The position numbers and the translations under genes were made by a program. Shown here one piece after another: positions 1 to 6,753 of a stretch of 64,000 nucleotides of DNA. How positions within the stretch are numbered: position 1 is the first letter of the stretch; each line of letters starts with the position of its first letter. Source of the DNA: G963665405 sp963665405. Lineage in GTDB: Bacteria > Chloroflexota > Dehalococcoidia > Lucifugimonadales > G963665405. The stretch is from positions 1,302,001 to 1,366,000 of the forward strand of contig OY762261.2 in the NCBI GenBank assembly GCA_963665405.2. The letters run 5' to 3'. The notes below the pieces were generated by a model. That model ran no database searches, was not told the DNA's origin, and saw only the letters and a list, made by a program, of their open reading frames with translations.

Positions 1-1
1 C

Positions 2-271
2 GCCTGGCTCGACTACCGGATGGGCGGCTTCCAGCACGAGCTGGACAACCACGTCGAGGCCGGGATGTCGCCGATGGAGGCCATCGTAGCCGCCACCAGC
101 GACTCGGCCCGGTCGTGCTGGGCGGACGACAGCGTGGGCTCCATCGAGCCGGGCAAGCAGGCCGACATCCTGGTGGTGGATGGCGATCCGCTCGAGGACA
201 TCAAGGCCCTGTTCAACGTCGTCGACGTGTTCCAGGGCGGCGATCTGGTCGACCGCGGCAACTACGTCTAG
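2..271 (+). CDS. amidohydrolase family protein, C-terminal fragment (partial at window start)
   Basis: Only the last 90 or so codons lie in the window; the frame is open back to base 2, so the gene starts upstream. The visible part ends with the family pattern GSIEPGKQADILVVDGDPL, the small beta-sandwich segment that closes imidazolonepropionase- and prolidase-type amidohydrolases (metal-dependent TIM-barrel hydrolases). The helix with 'GMSPMEAIVAATSDSA' just before it also fits this family. The metal ligands lie upstream, so the substrate cannot be told. A perfect 24-base palindrome starts 5 bases after the stop and belongs to a dispersed repeat. Confidence 0.8.
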   Translation, partial: AWLDYRMGGFQHELDNHVEAGMSPMEAIVAATSDSARSCWADDSVGSIEPGKQADILVVDGDPLEDIKALFNVVDVFQGGDLVDRGNYV

Positions 272-275
272 CGGG

Positions 276-366
276 CCCCCTTCCTGGCCAGGAAGGGGGT
301 AGCTGAGATCTGAGGGAAACCCTCAGACTCCCCGCAATCCCGACTTGTCGGGACTGCACACCCCCT
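276..366 (+). repeat. dispersed palindromic repeat, family A (copy 1)
   Basis: Three small palindromes in a row: a perfect 24-base one at 276-299, TGAGGGAAACCCTCA at 311-325, and TCCCGACTTGTCGGGA at 338-353. The last two, joined by CAGACTCCCCGCAA, recur in several other intergenic regions of this window (near 6281, 10181, 13173, 13331 and 27978). The 276-299 hairpin could also act as a terminator for the preceding gene, although no T-run follows it. Confidence 0.7.
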
Positions 367-398
367 ATTCCAACACCGTCTGGAGGCCCCGCCGGCCG

Positions 399-1793
399 CT
401 AGACGTCTCGCTCGATCGGCAGGCCGGCCTCTTCCCACGAATCGGTCCCACCCTCCATGGCCGAGATGTCTTTGAAGCCTTCTCTCTCGAGGATGCTGGC
501 GGCGGTGGACGAGCGTGGTCCGGCGGCGCAAACGGTCGCGTAGCGGCCGCCGACTGCCATGGAGCGCGAGGCCTGGGGCAGGTCGCCAAGCTCGACATTG
601 ACCGTTCCCGGGATATGGCCGCTCCGCCATTCGTACCCGAAGCGCACGTCGATAACGACGGGACCATCGCCGCCTTCCATCTGGGCGTAAAGATCGCGGG
701 GGGAGACCGCCCCGATCCGGGAAACAGGCAGCCGCGTTTCAGCCCAGGCGTCCATTCCACCTTCGACGTAACCGTCCAGAGCGTCGTACCCAATCCGGAT
801 CAGCTGCCGCACCATCTCCTCCCGATCGCCTGGCTCGTCCGAGACCAGCACGATGGGCCGTCCTTCTTCGACGAGCCAGCCGACCCAGGTTCCTGCCGAG
901 CCGCCGAACGGGATGCTGTACGCCCTTGGGATGTGGGCGGCCGCATACTCATCGCTGGAACGGGCATCGACGGCGATGCTGTCCCGCTGCAGCCTGACCC
1001 ACACCTCCCTGGGTGACAGTGGATACAGCGCCGGCAGGCCGCCCAGTATTCGAGGTCCGCGCACGTTTATCCCGGCCATTCGCTTGTAGTAGGCCGGGAC
1101 CGGGGGAAGATCGGACGCTGCCAGGTCCAGGAAGTCCGCCTCGGAGGCCGCTCGGAAGAAGGGATTGCTCTCCCGCTCAAGTCCGATGGTCGACGCGTTG
1201 GCGGCCGAAGCGCCGGGCCTGGCCAGACAGAAAGAGCCCCCGCCGTGGGTGGGGTAGACTACCACGTCGTCGCTCAGTGGCCTGAGCTCCTGGGTTATGG
1301 TGCGGTGGAACCACCGGCCTAGAAATGGCGCGACATCCTTGCCCAGGAGGTCGCTGCGGGCCACCCCTCCCACGAGGAGCGCTCCGCCGCTGAAGAGCGC
1401 CTTGGGGACGCTCGAATCGCCGGTGTCGGTCGCCAGGTAGGAGACGTGCTCGGGGGTGTGGCCGGGCGTCGCGATGACGTCGAGCCGGACCTCGCCTACG
1501 TCTATCGAGTCGCCGGGGCGCAGCGATCGGTGCTCGAAGATGAGTCCGCCCGCCGCAGGGGCGCAGACCATCGCACCCGTCCGCGCAGCCAGCTCGCGGC
1601 TGCCCGAGATGAAGTCGTTGTGGACGTGGGTCTCGAGGGAGTAGGCAATCCTGAGCCCTCTGGAGGCTGCCTCCTCGATGTACAGGTCCACGTCCCGGAC
1701 GGGATCGACGACGGCGCAGACGCCGGCCTCGGTGGATCCGACAAGGTACGAGCTATTCCCGAGGCTTTCGACGTTGATCTGCGATACGAACAT
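399..1793 (-). CDS. MBL-fold hydrolase fused to two rhodanese domains
   Basis: 464 residues. The first 200 or so form a metallo-beta-lactamase fold of the persulfide dioxygenase/glyoxalase II type: THVHNDFISG carries the metal-binding histidines, followed by GHTPEH and PTHGGG. Two rhodanese domains follow. The first (about 265-360) has LVSDEPGD where the catalytic cysteine loop should be, so it looks inactive; the second (about 370-460) keeps a cysteine in ATVCAAGPRSSTA. The family oxidises or moves persulfide sulfur. It is the last gene of a minus-strand sulfur operon, 62 bases after the sulfurtransferase. The ATG at 1793 follows only a weak GGGGAACC ribosome site. Confidence 0.85.
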   Translation of the reverse strand: MFVSQINVESLGNSSYLVGSTEAGVCAVVDPVRDVDLYIEEAASRGLRIAYSLETHVHNDFISGSRELAARTGAMVCAPAAGGLIFEHRSLRPGDSIDVGEVRLDVIATPGHTPEHVSYLATDTGDSSVPKALFSGGALLVGGVARSDLLGKDVAPFLGRWFHRTITQELRPLSDDVVVYPTHGGGSFCLARPGASAANASTIGLERESNPFFRAASEADFLDLAASDLPPVPAYYKRMAGINVRGPRILGGLPALYPLSPREVWVRLQRDSIAVDARSSDEYAAAHIPRAYSIPFGGSAGTWVGWLVEEGRPIVLVSDEPGDREEMVRQLIRIGYDALDGYVEGGMDAWAETRLPVSRIGAVSPRDLYAQMEGGDGPVVIDVRFGYEWRSGHIPGTVNVELGDLPQASRSMAVGGRYATVCAAGPRSSTAASILEREGFKDISAMEGGTDSWEEAGLPIERDV

Positions 1794-1855
1794 TTCCGGT
1801 TCCCCGCCGGGTTTTGGGGTTCGCCGTCGGCCACTCGATGGGCGCCGCCCTGCGG

Positions 1856-2707
1856 CTATTTCTCGATTGGGGCGCCTATGATGCTACCGTACTCGGTCCA
1901 AGAGCCGTCGTAGTTCCGCACCTTGTTGTAACCCAGGATCTGGGTCAACACGAACCAGGTGTGGGAAGATCGCTCCCCTATGCGGCAGTAGGTGATGATC
2001 TCCTTGTTCGGGGTGATCCCCTTGCCGCCATAGATCTGCCGGAGCTCCTCGACGGTCTTGAAGGTTCCGTTTTCGCTGTTGACCGCCGTTACCCACGGAA
2101 TGTTGGCAGCGGCGGGGATGTGCCCCCCTCTCTGGGCGCCCTCCTGTGGCAGGGCCGCCGGGGCGAGCAGCTCGCCGCTGTACTCTGCCGGAGCTCGGAC
2201 GTCTACCAGACCCACGTTGTTGCGCGTCGAGGCCACGTCAAGGACGAAGTCACGCGTGGCTCGGATGCTGGGGTCCGGGTCGCTCGCTCTGTACGTACGC
2301 CGGGTACGCCTGGACGCCTCGGTCGTCAGCTTCCGCCCCTCGTCCATCCACTTCTGCCTCCCCCCGTTCATCAGCTTGAGACGCCGGTGCCCGATCATCT
2401 TGAGCTGCCAGAAGGCGTAGGTTGCGAACCAGTTGTTGTTGTCGCCGTACAGAACGATCGTGTCGTTCCGGCCGATCCCGGACTCGCCCAACAGCTTCTG
2501 CATCTGGATCCGGTCAAGGATGTCCCGGCGCAGCGTATCGTTGAGCTGAGTGGTCCAGTTCCAACCTGTCGCGCCGGGTATGTGGCCGTCGTCGTAAGCG
2601 GCAGTATCGACGTCCACCTCGACAAGTGCCAGGTTGGAGTCCCCCAGGTGCTCGTCCACCCAATCGGTCTCGACTATCGACTCGGGATGTGCGACTCGTA
2701 CAGCCAT
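1856..2707 (-). CDS. thiosulfate sulfurtransferase (two-domain rhodanese)
   Basis: 283 residues, the usual length for a tandem rhodanese. The N-terminal domain is non-catalytic. The C-terminal domain has the active-site loop YCRIGERSSHTWFV, where the cysteine takes the persulfide, followed by VRNYDGSWTEYGS near the end. This C-terminus closely resembles the mycobacterial CysA2/CysA3 type of thiosulfate sulfurtransferase (recall of the family, not a search). It transfers sulfane sulfur from thiosulfate to an acceptor. GGAGGG sits 9 bases before the ATG. Its place between cysM and the MBL-rhodanese gene suggests it feeds or detoxifies sulfur in the same pathway. Confidence 0.92.
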   Translation of the reverse strand: MAVRVAHPESIVETDWVDEHLGDSNLALVEVDVDTAAYDDGHIPGATGWNWTTQLNDTLRRDILDRIQMQKLLGESGIGRNDTIVLYGDNNNWFATYAFWQLKMIGHRRLKLMNGGRQKWMDEGRKLTTEASRRTRRTYRASDPDPSIRATRDFVLDVASTRNNVGLVDVRAPAEYSGELLAPAALPQEGAQRGGHIPAAANIPWVTAVNSENGTFKTVEELRQIYGGKGITPNKEIITYCRIGERSSHTWFVLTQILGYNKVRNYDGSWTEYGSIIGAPIEK

Positions 2708-2824
2708 TTCTCGACCCTCCTCATCCGGATCTGCTCAAGGGGTTTGCAGGCGGCCGGACCACAGGGTCCGGCCGGGTCTTCTCGACGCTCGGGCACACAA
2801 TCGCGCGGACGCCCGCCTAGAGGT

Positions 2825-3778
2825 TCACCACCAGACCTTGCCCTCGACCTCGTTCTTGAGGGCTCCCCAATCGGTGGTCCAGAGGCCGGTGCTCAGGTAC
2901 TTCCACCCGCCGTCGGCGAGAAGGCCGACGATCTTGCCGGTCTCCATCTCCGCCGCGACCCTTCTGGCGCAGGCGATCACCGAGCCGGAGGAGACTCCGG
3001 CAAAGATGCCCTCCTGGTCCATCAAGGCCTTGGTGAAGGCGAAGGCCTCCTGGCTATCGATCATGATGCGCCGGTCCAGCACCGAGAGGTCGAGGATAGG
3101 CGGAGTCCATCCCTCCTCCAGGCTGCGCAGCCCTTGGATCACATCGTCGGGGTGGGGCGCGACCGCGACGATCTTGGTGTCAGGGTTGTGCTCCTTCAGC
3201 CTCCGCCCCACGCCCATCAGGGTGCCTCCGGTGCCGAGCCCGGAGACGAAGACGTCCACGTCCGGTAGGTCACGGACTATCTCCTCGCCGGTCGTCTCGT
3301 AGTGGGCCCGGGGGTTCGCCTCGTTCCCGTACTGGAACGGCATGAAGTAGCCGTCGTTCTTCTCGGCCATCTCCTGGGCGACCAGGGCCGCGCGGTTGCT
3401 CCCTCCCTGGGCCGGCGAGAAGTGTATCTTGGCTCCGTAGGCCCGAAGGAGCTGCGCGCGCTCGGGGCTGACGTTCTCCGGCATCACCACCTCGACCCGG
3501 TACCCCTTCAGCTTGCCGATCATCGCCAGAGAGATGCCGGTGTTGCCGCTGGTCGGCTCGAGGATCGTCTTGTCGGGCGTGAGCTGGCCGTCGCGCTCCG
3601 CCTGCTCGATCATCTGCCTGGCGATGCGATCCTTCAGGCTGCCGCTGGGGTTGTTCCCCTCCAGCTTGGCATAGATCTTCACGGCCGGATTGGGGCTGAG
3701 CCTCGTCAGCTCGATCAGCGGTGTGTTGCCGATCGCGTCGAGGATGCCCCTGTATATCGCGCCCTGGACCTTTACCAA
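2825..3778 (-). CDS. cysM: cysteine synthase, CysM type (likely O-phosphoserine/thiocarboxylate-dependent)
   Basis: 317 residues; fold-type II PLP enzyme. NNPSGSLKDR holds the PLP lysine and EPTSGNTGISLAM the substrate loop; GLGTGGTLMGVGR binds the PLP phosphate. The C-terminus, LLADGGWKYLSTGLW followed by EGKVWW, matches mycobacterial CysM rather than CysK. That enzyme uses O-phosphoserine plus the thiocarboxylated carrier CysO. The arginine in GLRSLEEG aligns by eye with the arginine that CysM uses to bind the phosphate. Start is TTG with GAGGGA about 9 bases upstream. It lies 40 bases after a ThiF/MoeB-like gene, the partner that would charge a CysO-like carrier; no carrier gene is visible. 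Confidence 0.88.
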   Translation of the reverse strand: MVKVQGAIYRGILDAIGNTPLIELTRLSPNPAVKIYAKLEGNNPSGSLKDRIARQMIEQAERDGQLTPDKTILEPTSGNTGISLAMIGKLKGYRVEVVMPENVSPERAQLLRAYGAKIHFSPAQGGSNRAALVAQEMAEKNDGYFMPFQYGNEANPRAHYETTGEEIVRDLPDVDVFVSGLGTGGTLMGVGRRLKEHNPDTKIVAVAPHPDDVIQGLRSLEEGWTPPILDLSVLDRRIMIDSQEAFAFTKALMDQEGIFAGVSSGSVIACARRVAAEMETGKIVGLLADGGWKYLSTGLWTTDWGALKNEVEGKVWW

Positions 3779-3818
3779 CGCAGCAAGTCCCTCTTCATTC
3801 CAGTCGGTGCTCGGTCCT

Positions 3819-4640
3819 CTATCCGACGGGCACCGGCGACCCGCAGAACGCCTCGTAATCGATCAGCTCGGTGACTGTCGGGTTGTCTCCGCACAGTGGG
3901 CAGTCGGGGTTGCGGGGGACTCTGACCTCACGGAACTCCATGTCGAGTCCGTCGACCAGCAGCAGCCGGCCGGCCAGAGACCTGCCGATGCCCACGATGA
4001 GCTTGACCGTCTCGGTCGCCTGGATCGAGCCGATCAGCCCCGGAAGCATCCCAAGGACTCCGGCCTCGGCGCAGCTCGGCACCTCGCCCGGAGGAGGAGG
4101 CTCAGGGAACAGGCAGCGGTAGCAGCCGGTCCCGGGAAGGAAGACCGTCGTCTGCCCGTCGAATATCAGGATGCTGCCGTCTACCAGCGGCTTGTTGCTC
4201 AGGTACGCCGCGTCGTTGACCAGGTACCTCGTGGCGAAGTTGTCGGCTCCGTTGACCACGATGTCGTAGTCGCCGAAGATCCGCATCGCGTTGTCCGAGC
4301 TCAACGGCTCCTCGTGAGTGATGACGTTGACGTCCGGGTTGTAGGCCCGAAGAGTCTCCCTGGCCGATACGACCTTGCGCCGGCCGATGTCGTCGTTGTG
4401 GTGGAGGGTCTGGCGCTGCAGATTGGTGACGTCGACGGTGTCGAAGTCGACGATGCCGATGGTTCCGACGCCCGCGAGCGTCAGGTAGATCGCGACAGGC
4501 GAGCCCAGCCCGCCGGCCCCGACGATGACGACTTTCGCGTCCAGGAGCTTCCTCTGCCCCTTGCTGCCCACCTGGGGCATGATGATGTGACGGCTGTACC
4601 GCTGTACCTGGTACGGGGTTAGAGCCTGGGTCTCGATCAT
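3819..4640 (-). CDS. HesA/MoeB/ThiF family adenylyltransferase (sulfur-carrier activating enzyme)
   Basis: About 273 residues. The N-terminal pattern LTPYQVQRYSRHIIMPQVG and nucleotide loop VVIVGAGGLGSPVAIYL are typical of E1-like enzymes that adenylate the C-terminus of ubiquitin-like sulfur carriers (ThiS, MoaD, CysO). The DFDTVDVTNLQRQ segment is also classic. CYRCLFPEPPP and CPLCG supply two CxxC pairs for zinc. No rhodanese domain is attached; separate rhodaneses are encoded downstream. An ATG at 4673 is possible, but the ATG at 4640 has a perfect GGAGGA 10 bases upstream and gives the usual N-terminus. First gene of the sulfur operon, about 85 bases below a terminator-like hairpin. Confidence 0.88.
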   Translation of the reverse strand: MIETQALTPYQVQRYSRHIIMPQVGSKGQRKLLDAKVVIVGAGGLGSPVAIYLTLAGVGTIGIVDFDTVDVTNLQRQTLHHNDDIGRRKVVSARETLRAYNPDVNVITHEEPLSSDNAMRIFGDYDIVVNGADNFATRYLVNDAAYLSNKPLVDGSILIFDGQTTVFLPGTGCYRCLFPEPPPPGEVPSCAEAGVLGMLPGLIGSIQATETVKLIVGIGRSLAGRLLLVDGLDMEFREVRVPRNPDCPLCGDNPTVTELIDYEAFCGSPVPVG

Positions 4641-4724
4641 TCCTTGTTGTCCTCCGCCGTTCGTGCCTGACATCGCTATCTTTCGATGCGGCCCCTCAGT
4701 CCTACGATTCTCCGTGAACGCAGA

Positions 4725-4762
4725 AAACCCACCGCCACACGCAAGTCGGTAGCAGTGGGTTT
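4725..4762 (-). terminator. intrinsic-terminator-like hairpin in the leader of the thiF-cysM operon
   Basis: On the minus strand a 14-base-pair stem (AAACCCACTGCTAC pairing with GTGGCGGTGGGTTT, two G-U pairs) closes a 10-base loop and is followed by TTTTC. It lies upstream of the first gene and downstream of a good minus-strand promoter, so it would work as a leader attenuator rather than an end-of-operon terminator. Confidence 0.65.
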
Positions 4763-5004
4763 CGTTACAGGTGCTTCAGTGATGGGCTCTGGTGCTCGGT
4801 TCTGACCCGCCCCCATGGAAGTCCCCACGGCCGCCGGGCTTTGCGCCGGGCGCTTGGGCGACTACTGCGTACACTCTCCCCGACCTCGTGATGCCGGAGC
4901 GGCGAGTGTCATGCTATCGAATATCGCTGTCACCTTCCTGGTCCACCTTTACCCCGTGCCGACGCTCTCGGCGCCGATCCCACGGGAGTAGTCTCATTGG
5001 GCAG
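4763..5004 (-). promoter_or_regulatory. structured, unclassified 5' leader of the thiF-cysM sulfur operon
   Basis: About 240 bases of non-coding minus-strand sequence between the promoter and the leader terminator. Visible pairing includes ACACTC with GAGTGT (about 4866-4893) and several GC-rich inverted segments near 4805-4860. The order promoter, long folded leader, terminator, biosynthetic operon is what riboswitches and T-boxes look like. However, I see no conserved SAM, TPP, cobalamin or T-box signature. A possible short reading frame inside it has only one cysteine codon, so it does not resemble the cysH leader peptide. Confidence 0.45.
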
Positions 5005-5034
5005 AGTATAGCACGGCGTACCAGCCTCTTCAAC
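5005..5034 (-). promoter_or_regulatory. sigma-70-type promoter of the thiF-cysM sulfur operon
   Basis: Minus strand: TTGAAG, 17 bases, TATACT. Transcription would start near 4998 and give a leader of about 350 bases before the ThiF-like gene. Confidence 0.6.
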
Positions 5035-5120
5035 CGGACGGGCCAGCGTGCCCTGGGAGGCACGACCCAGAGCCTGGGGCCGCACGACGAGACCGCATCG
5101 CGAAAGCCCGCCCGAGACGC

Positions 5121-5126
5121 TATAAT
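5121..5126 (+). promoter_or_regulatory. -10 element of prs; transcript probably leaderless
   Basis: A consensus TATAAT ends only 9 bases before the prs ATG at 5136, with no ribosome site between. Transcription starting 6-8 bases downstream would begin at or next to the ATG. No convincing -35 element is visible. Confidence 0.5.
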
Positions 5127-5135
5127 GTCACGGCC

Positions 5136-6199
5136 ATGCCACCCTTCGAGGATCTCAAGGTGTTCACGGGTAATGCCCACCCCACCCTGGCCAGGGACAT
5201 CTGCGCCTACCTCGGTATCCGTCTCGGGCAGTGCGACGTGTTCAAGTTCAGCAACGACAACACGTTCGTCAAGATCCTGGAGAACGTGAGAGAGCGGGAC
5301 GTCTACCTGGTGCAGCCCTTGAGCAAGCCCGTCAACGATCACCTGATGGAGCTGCTGCTGATGATCGACGCCGCCAAGCGGGCGTCGGCCGGGCGCATCA
5401 CCGCGGTATCCCCTACTACTATGGCCGGACCGACAAGAAGGATCAGCCGCGGGTCCCGATCACGGCCCGCCTGGTGGCCGACCGATCACCGTGGCGGGGG
5501 CGAGCCGCGTCCTTACGGTCGAACGCCGGGCAGATCCAGGGCTTCTTCAGCATCCCGGTCGACGAGCGGGTCCCGATCACGGCCCGCCTGGTGGCCGACC
5601 TGATCACCGTGGCGGGGGCGAGCCGCGTCCTTACGGTCGATCTGCACGCCGGGCAGATCCAGGGCTTCTTCAGCATCCCGGTCGACGAGCTGACCGCCGT
5701 TCCGATGCTGGCCGGCCACTTCCAGGCGCTGTCCGGCGAGTCGCTAGTCGTGACGGCCACCGATGTCGGCGACGCCAAGCGGGCGCGCGACATGGCCCGC
5801 CAGCTCGACGCGCCGATGGCGATCGTGGAGAAGGAGAGGCTGGGCAACGAAGAGAAGATCCAGTCCGCCACCCTGATCGGCGACGTCAAGGGTAAGACGG
5901 CCCTGATCGTCGACGACGAGATCAGCACGGGAGGCACCGTGATAGCGGCCATCAACGCGTTGAAGGAGCACGGCGCCACCGACATTCACTGCTGCGCCAC
6001 GCACGCCCTGTTGATCGGCGAGGCGTCCCAGCTTCTGAGGGAGTCGGGCGCCAAGACGACCGTCGTGACCGACACGCTACCGGTTCACGAAGCCATGTTG
6101 GGCCCCCACCTCACCATCCTGTCGGTAGCCCCGCTGCTCGGCGAGGCGATACATCGCATACACAGCGGCCTATCCGTAGGGGCGATGTTTCAGAGCTAG
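5136..6199 (+). pseudogene. prs: ribose-phosphate pyrophosphokinase, frameshifted and with an internal tandem duplication
   Basis: The product makes PRPP from ribose 5-phosphate and ATP. The N-terminal part (from MPPFEDLKVFTGNAHPTL) reads in one frame to about 5415. The rest (PYYYGRTDKKDQPR, then DLHAGQIQGFFSIPVDEL, and ALIVDDEISTGGT as the PRPP loop) reads in the next frame to 6199. One base appears missing in the codon before PYYYGR. A segment of 117-123 bases is then repeated in tandem (5450-5566 and 5567-5689). The first copy has lost one base and five bases, so the frame is restored across the pair. Without these changes the protein would have the normal 310-320 residues. PRPP synthase is normally essential, so an assembly or read error is at least as likely as true decay. 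Confidence 0.85.
5450..5689 (+). repeat. tandem duplication inside prs (117 and 123 bp copies)
   Basis: Copy 1 (5450-5566) and copy 2 (5567-5689) both begin CGGGTCCCGATCACGGCC and end ATCCCGGTCGACGAG. They differ only by gaps of 1 and 5 bases in copy 1. Copy 2 carries the intact family sequence. Confidence 0.9.
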
Positions 6200-6280
6200 C
6201 CGCGGGCCTGAAAGCGTCCCTTCTTCTCTTCCACCACCGCCCCCACCCCTTTGAAACAGGGAAAGAAAGGGAAAGAAGAG

Positions 6281-6348
6281 GATCTGAGGGAACCCCCCAT
6301 CCTTCTCAGACTCCCGGCAATGGGGCTTCGCCCCTCTGCGCACCCCGT
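6281..6348 (+). repeat. dispersed palindromic repeat, family A (copy 2)
   Basis: GATCTGAGGGAACC, then TTCTCAGACTCCCGGCAA, then GGGGCTTCGCCCC. Same order of elements as at 276-366, with a different sequence in the second hairpin. It lies in the 554-base gap between prs and secA, which holds this copy, a family B element and the secA promoter, but no gene I can support. Confidence 0.6.
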
Positions 6349-6430
6349 CCTCACCACCTCGCCAATCGGTCCTCTCCGCCCTCCGCTCCTCGGCACACCC
6401 GTAGACTCCGAGGGCTCCTGGCGGTCGGCG

Positions 6431-6660
6431 CCTATTCAAAGTCCGCTGGTCGGCCATCCAGTGGTCGTTCCACTCCTCCGACTCTCTTGAGCGTAGGAGC
6501 GTACAGGGCATGCGCGAGGCCCCGGCCGGGGGATTCGAAGGGCGCAGAGCCCCCTTTGCGGGGTTTGGCGTGCCCCAATCGATCGGGCGGGTGGGTGGGA
6601 ATAACAGGGCACCCCAACGGGGCAGGTACAGGGAATAGTGGGAGAACGAAAAGGCCCTGG
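6431..6660 (+). repeat. MITE-like repeat, family B (copy 1)
   Basis: About 230 bases that match 17836-18023 over most of their length. Shared blocks include GGCCATCCAG, TGCGGGGTT, GTGCCCCAATC, GGGCGGG, GGGAATAGTGGG and the end GAACGAAAAGGCCCTG. This copy has lost a recognisable left terminal repeat. It ends 32 bases before the secA -10 element. Confidence 0.75.
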
Positions 6661-6688
6661 GAGCACGATAACCACCTGGATTCTGCAC

Positions 6689-6697
6689 TGTTATAAT
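6689..6697 (+). promoter_or_regulatory. extended -10 promoter of secA
   Basis: TGTTATAAT, an extended -10 (TGn-TATAAT), 57 bases before the secA ATG. No clear -35 element, as expected for this promoter class. Confidence 0.55.
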
Positions 6698-6753
6698 GAT
6701 GTGGTGGAGAGGACCAGCTTGCGCCGGCGTGGAAGGGTAAAGAGGTACTGTCG

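Noticed and set aside
4863..4932. A cysteine leader peptide upstream of thiF-cysM like that of cysH
   Set aside because: A short minus-strand ORF starting at an ATG or GTG is there, but it has one Cys codon and a weak ribosome site, so it gives no support for cysteine attenuation.
4674..5034. T-box or SAM riboswitch in the thiF-cysM leader
   Set aside because: No GGTGG-ACCGCG T-box sequence at the right place before the terminator and no SAM-I or SAM-IV core. AAAGGTGGACC near 4955 on the minus strand is too far from the hairpin. It is left as an unclassified leader.
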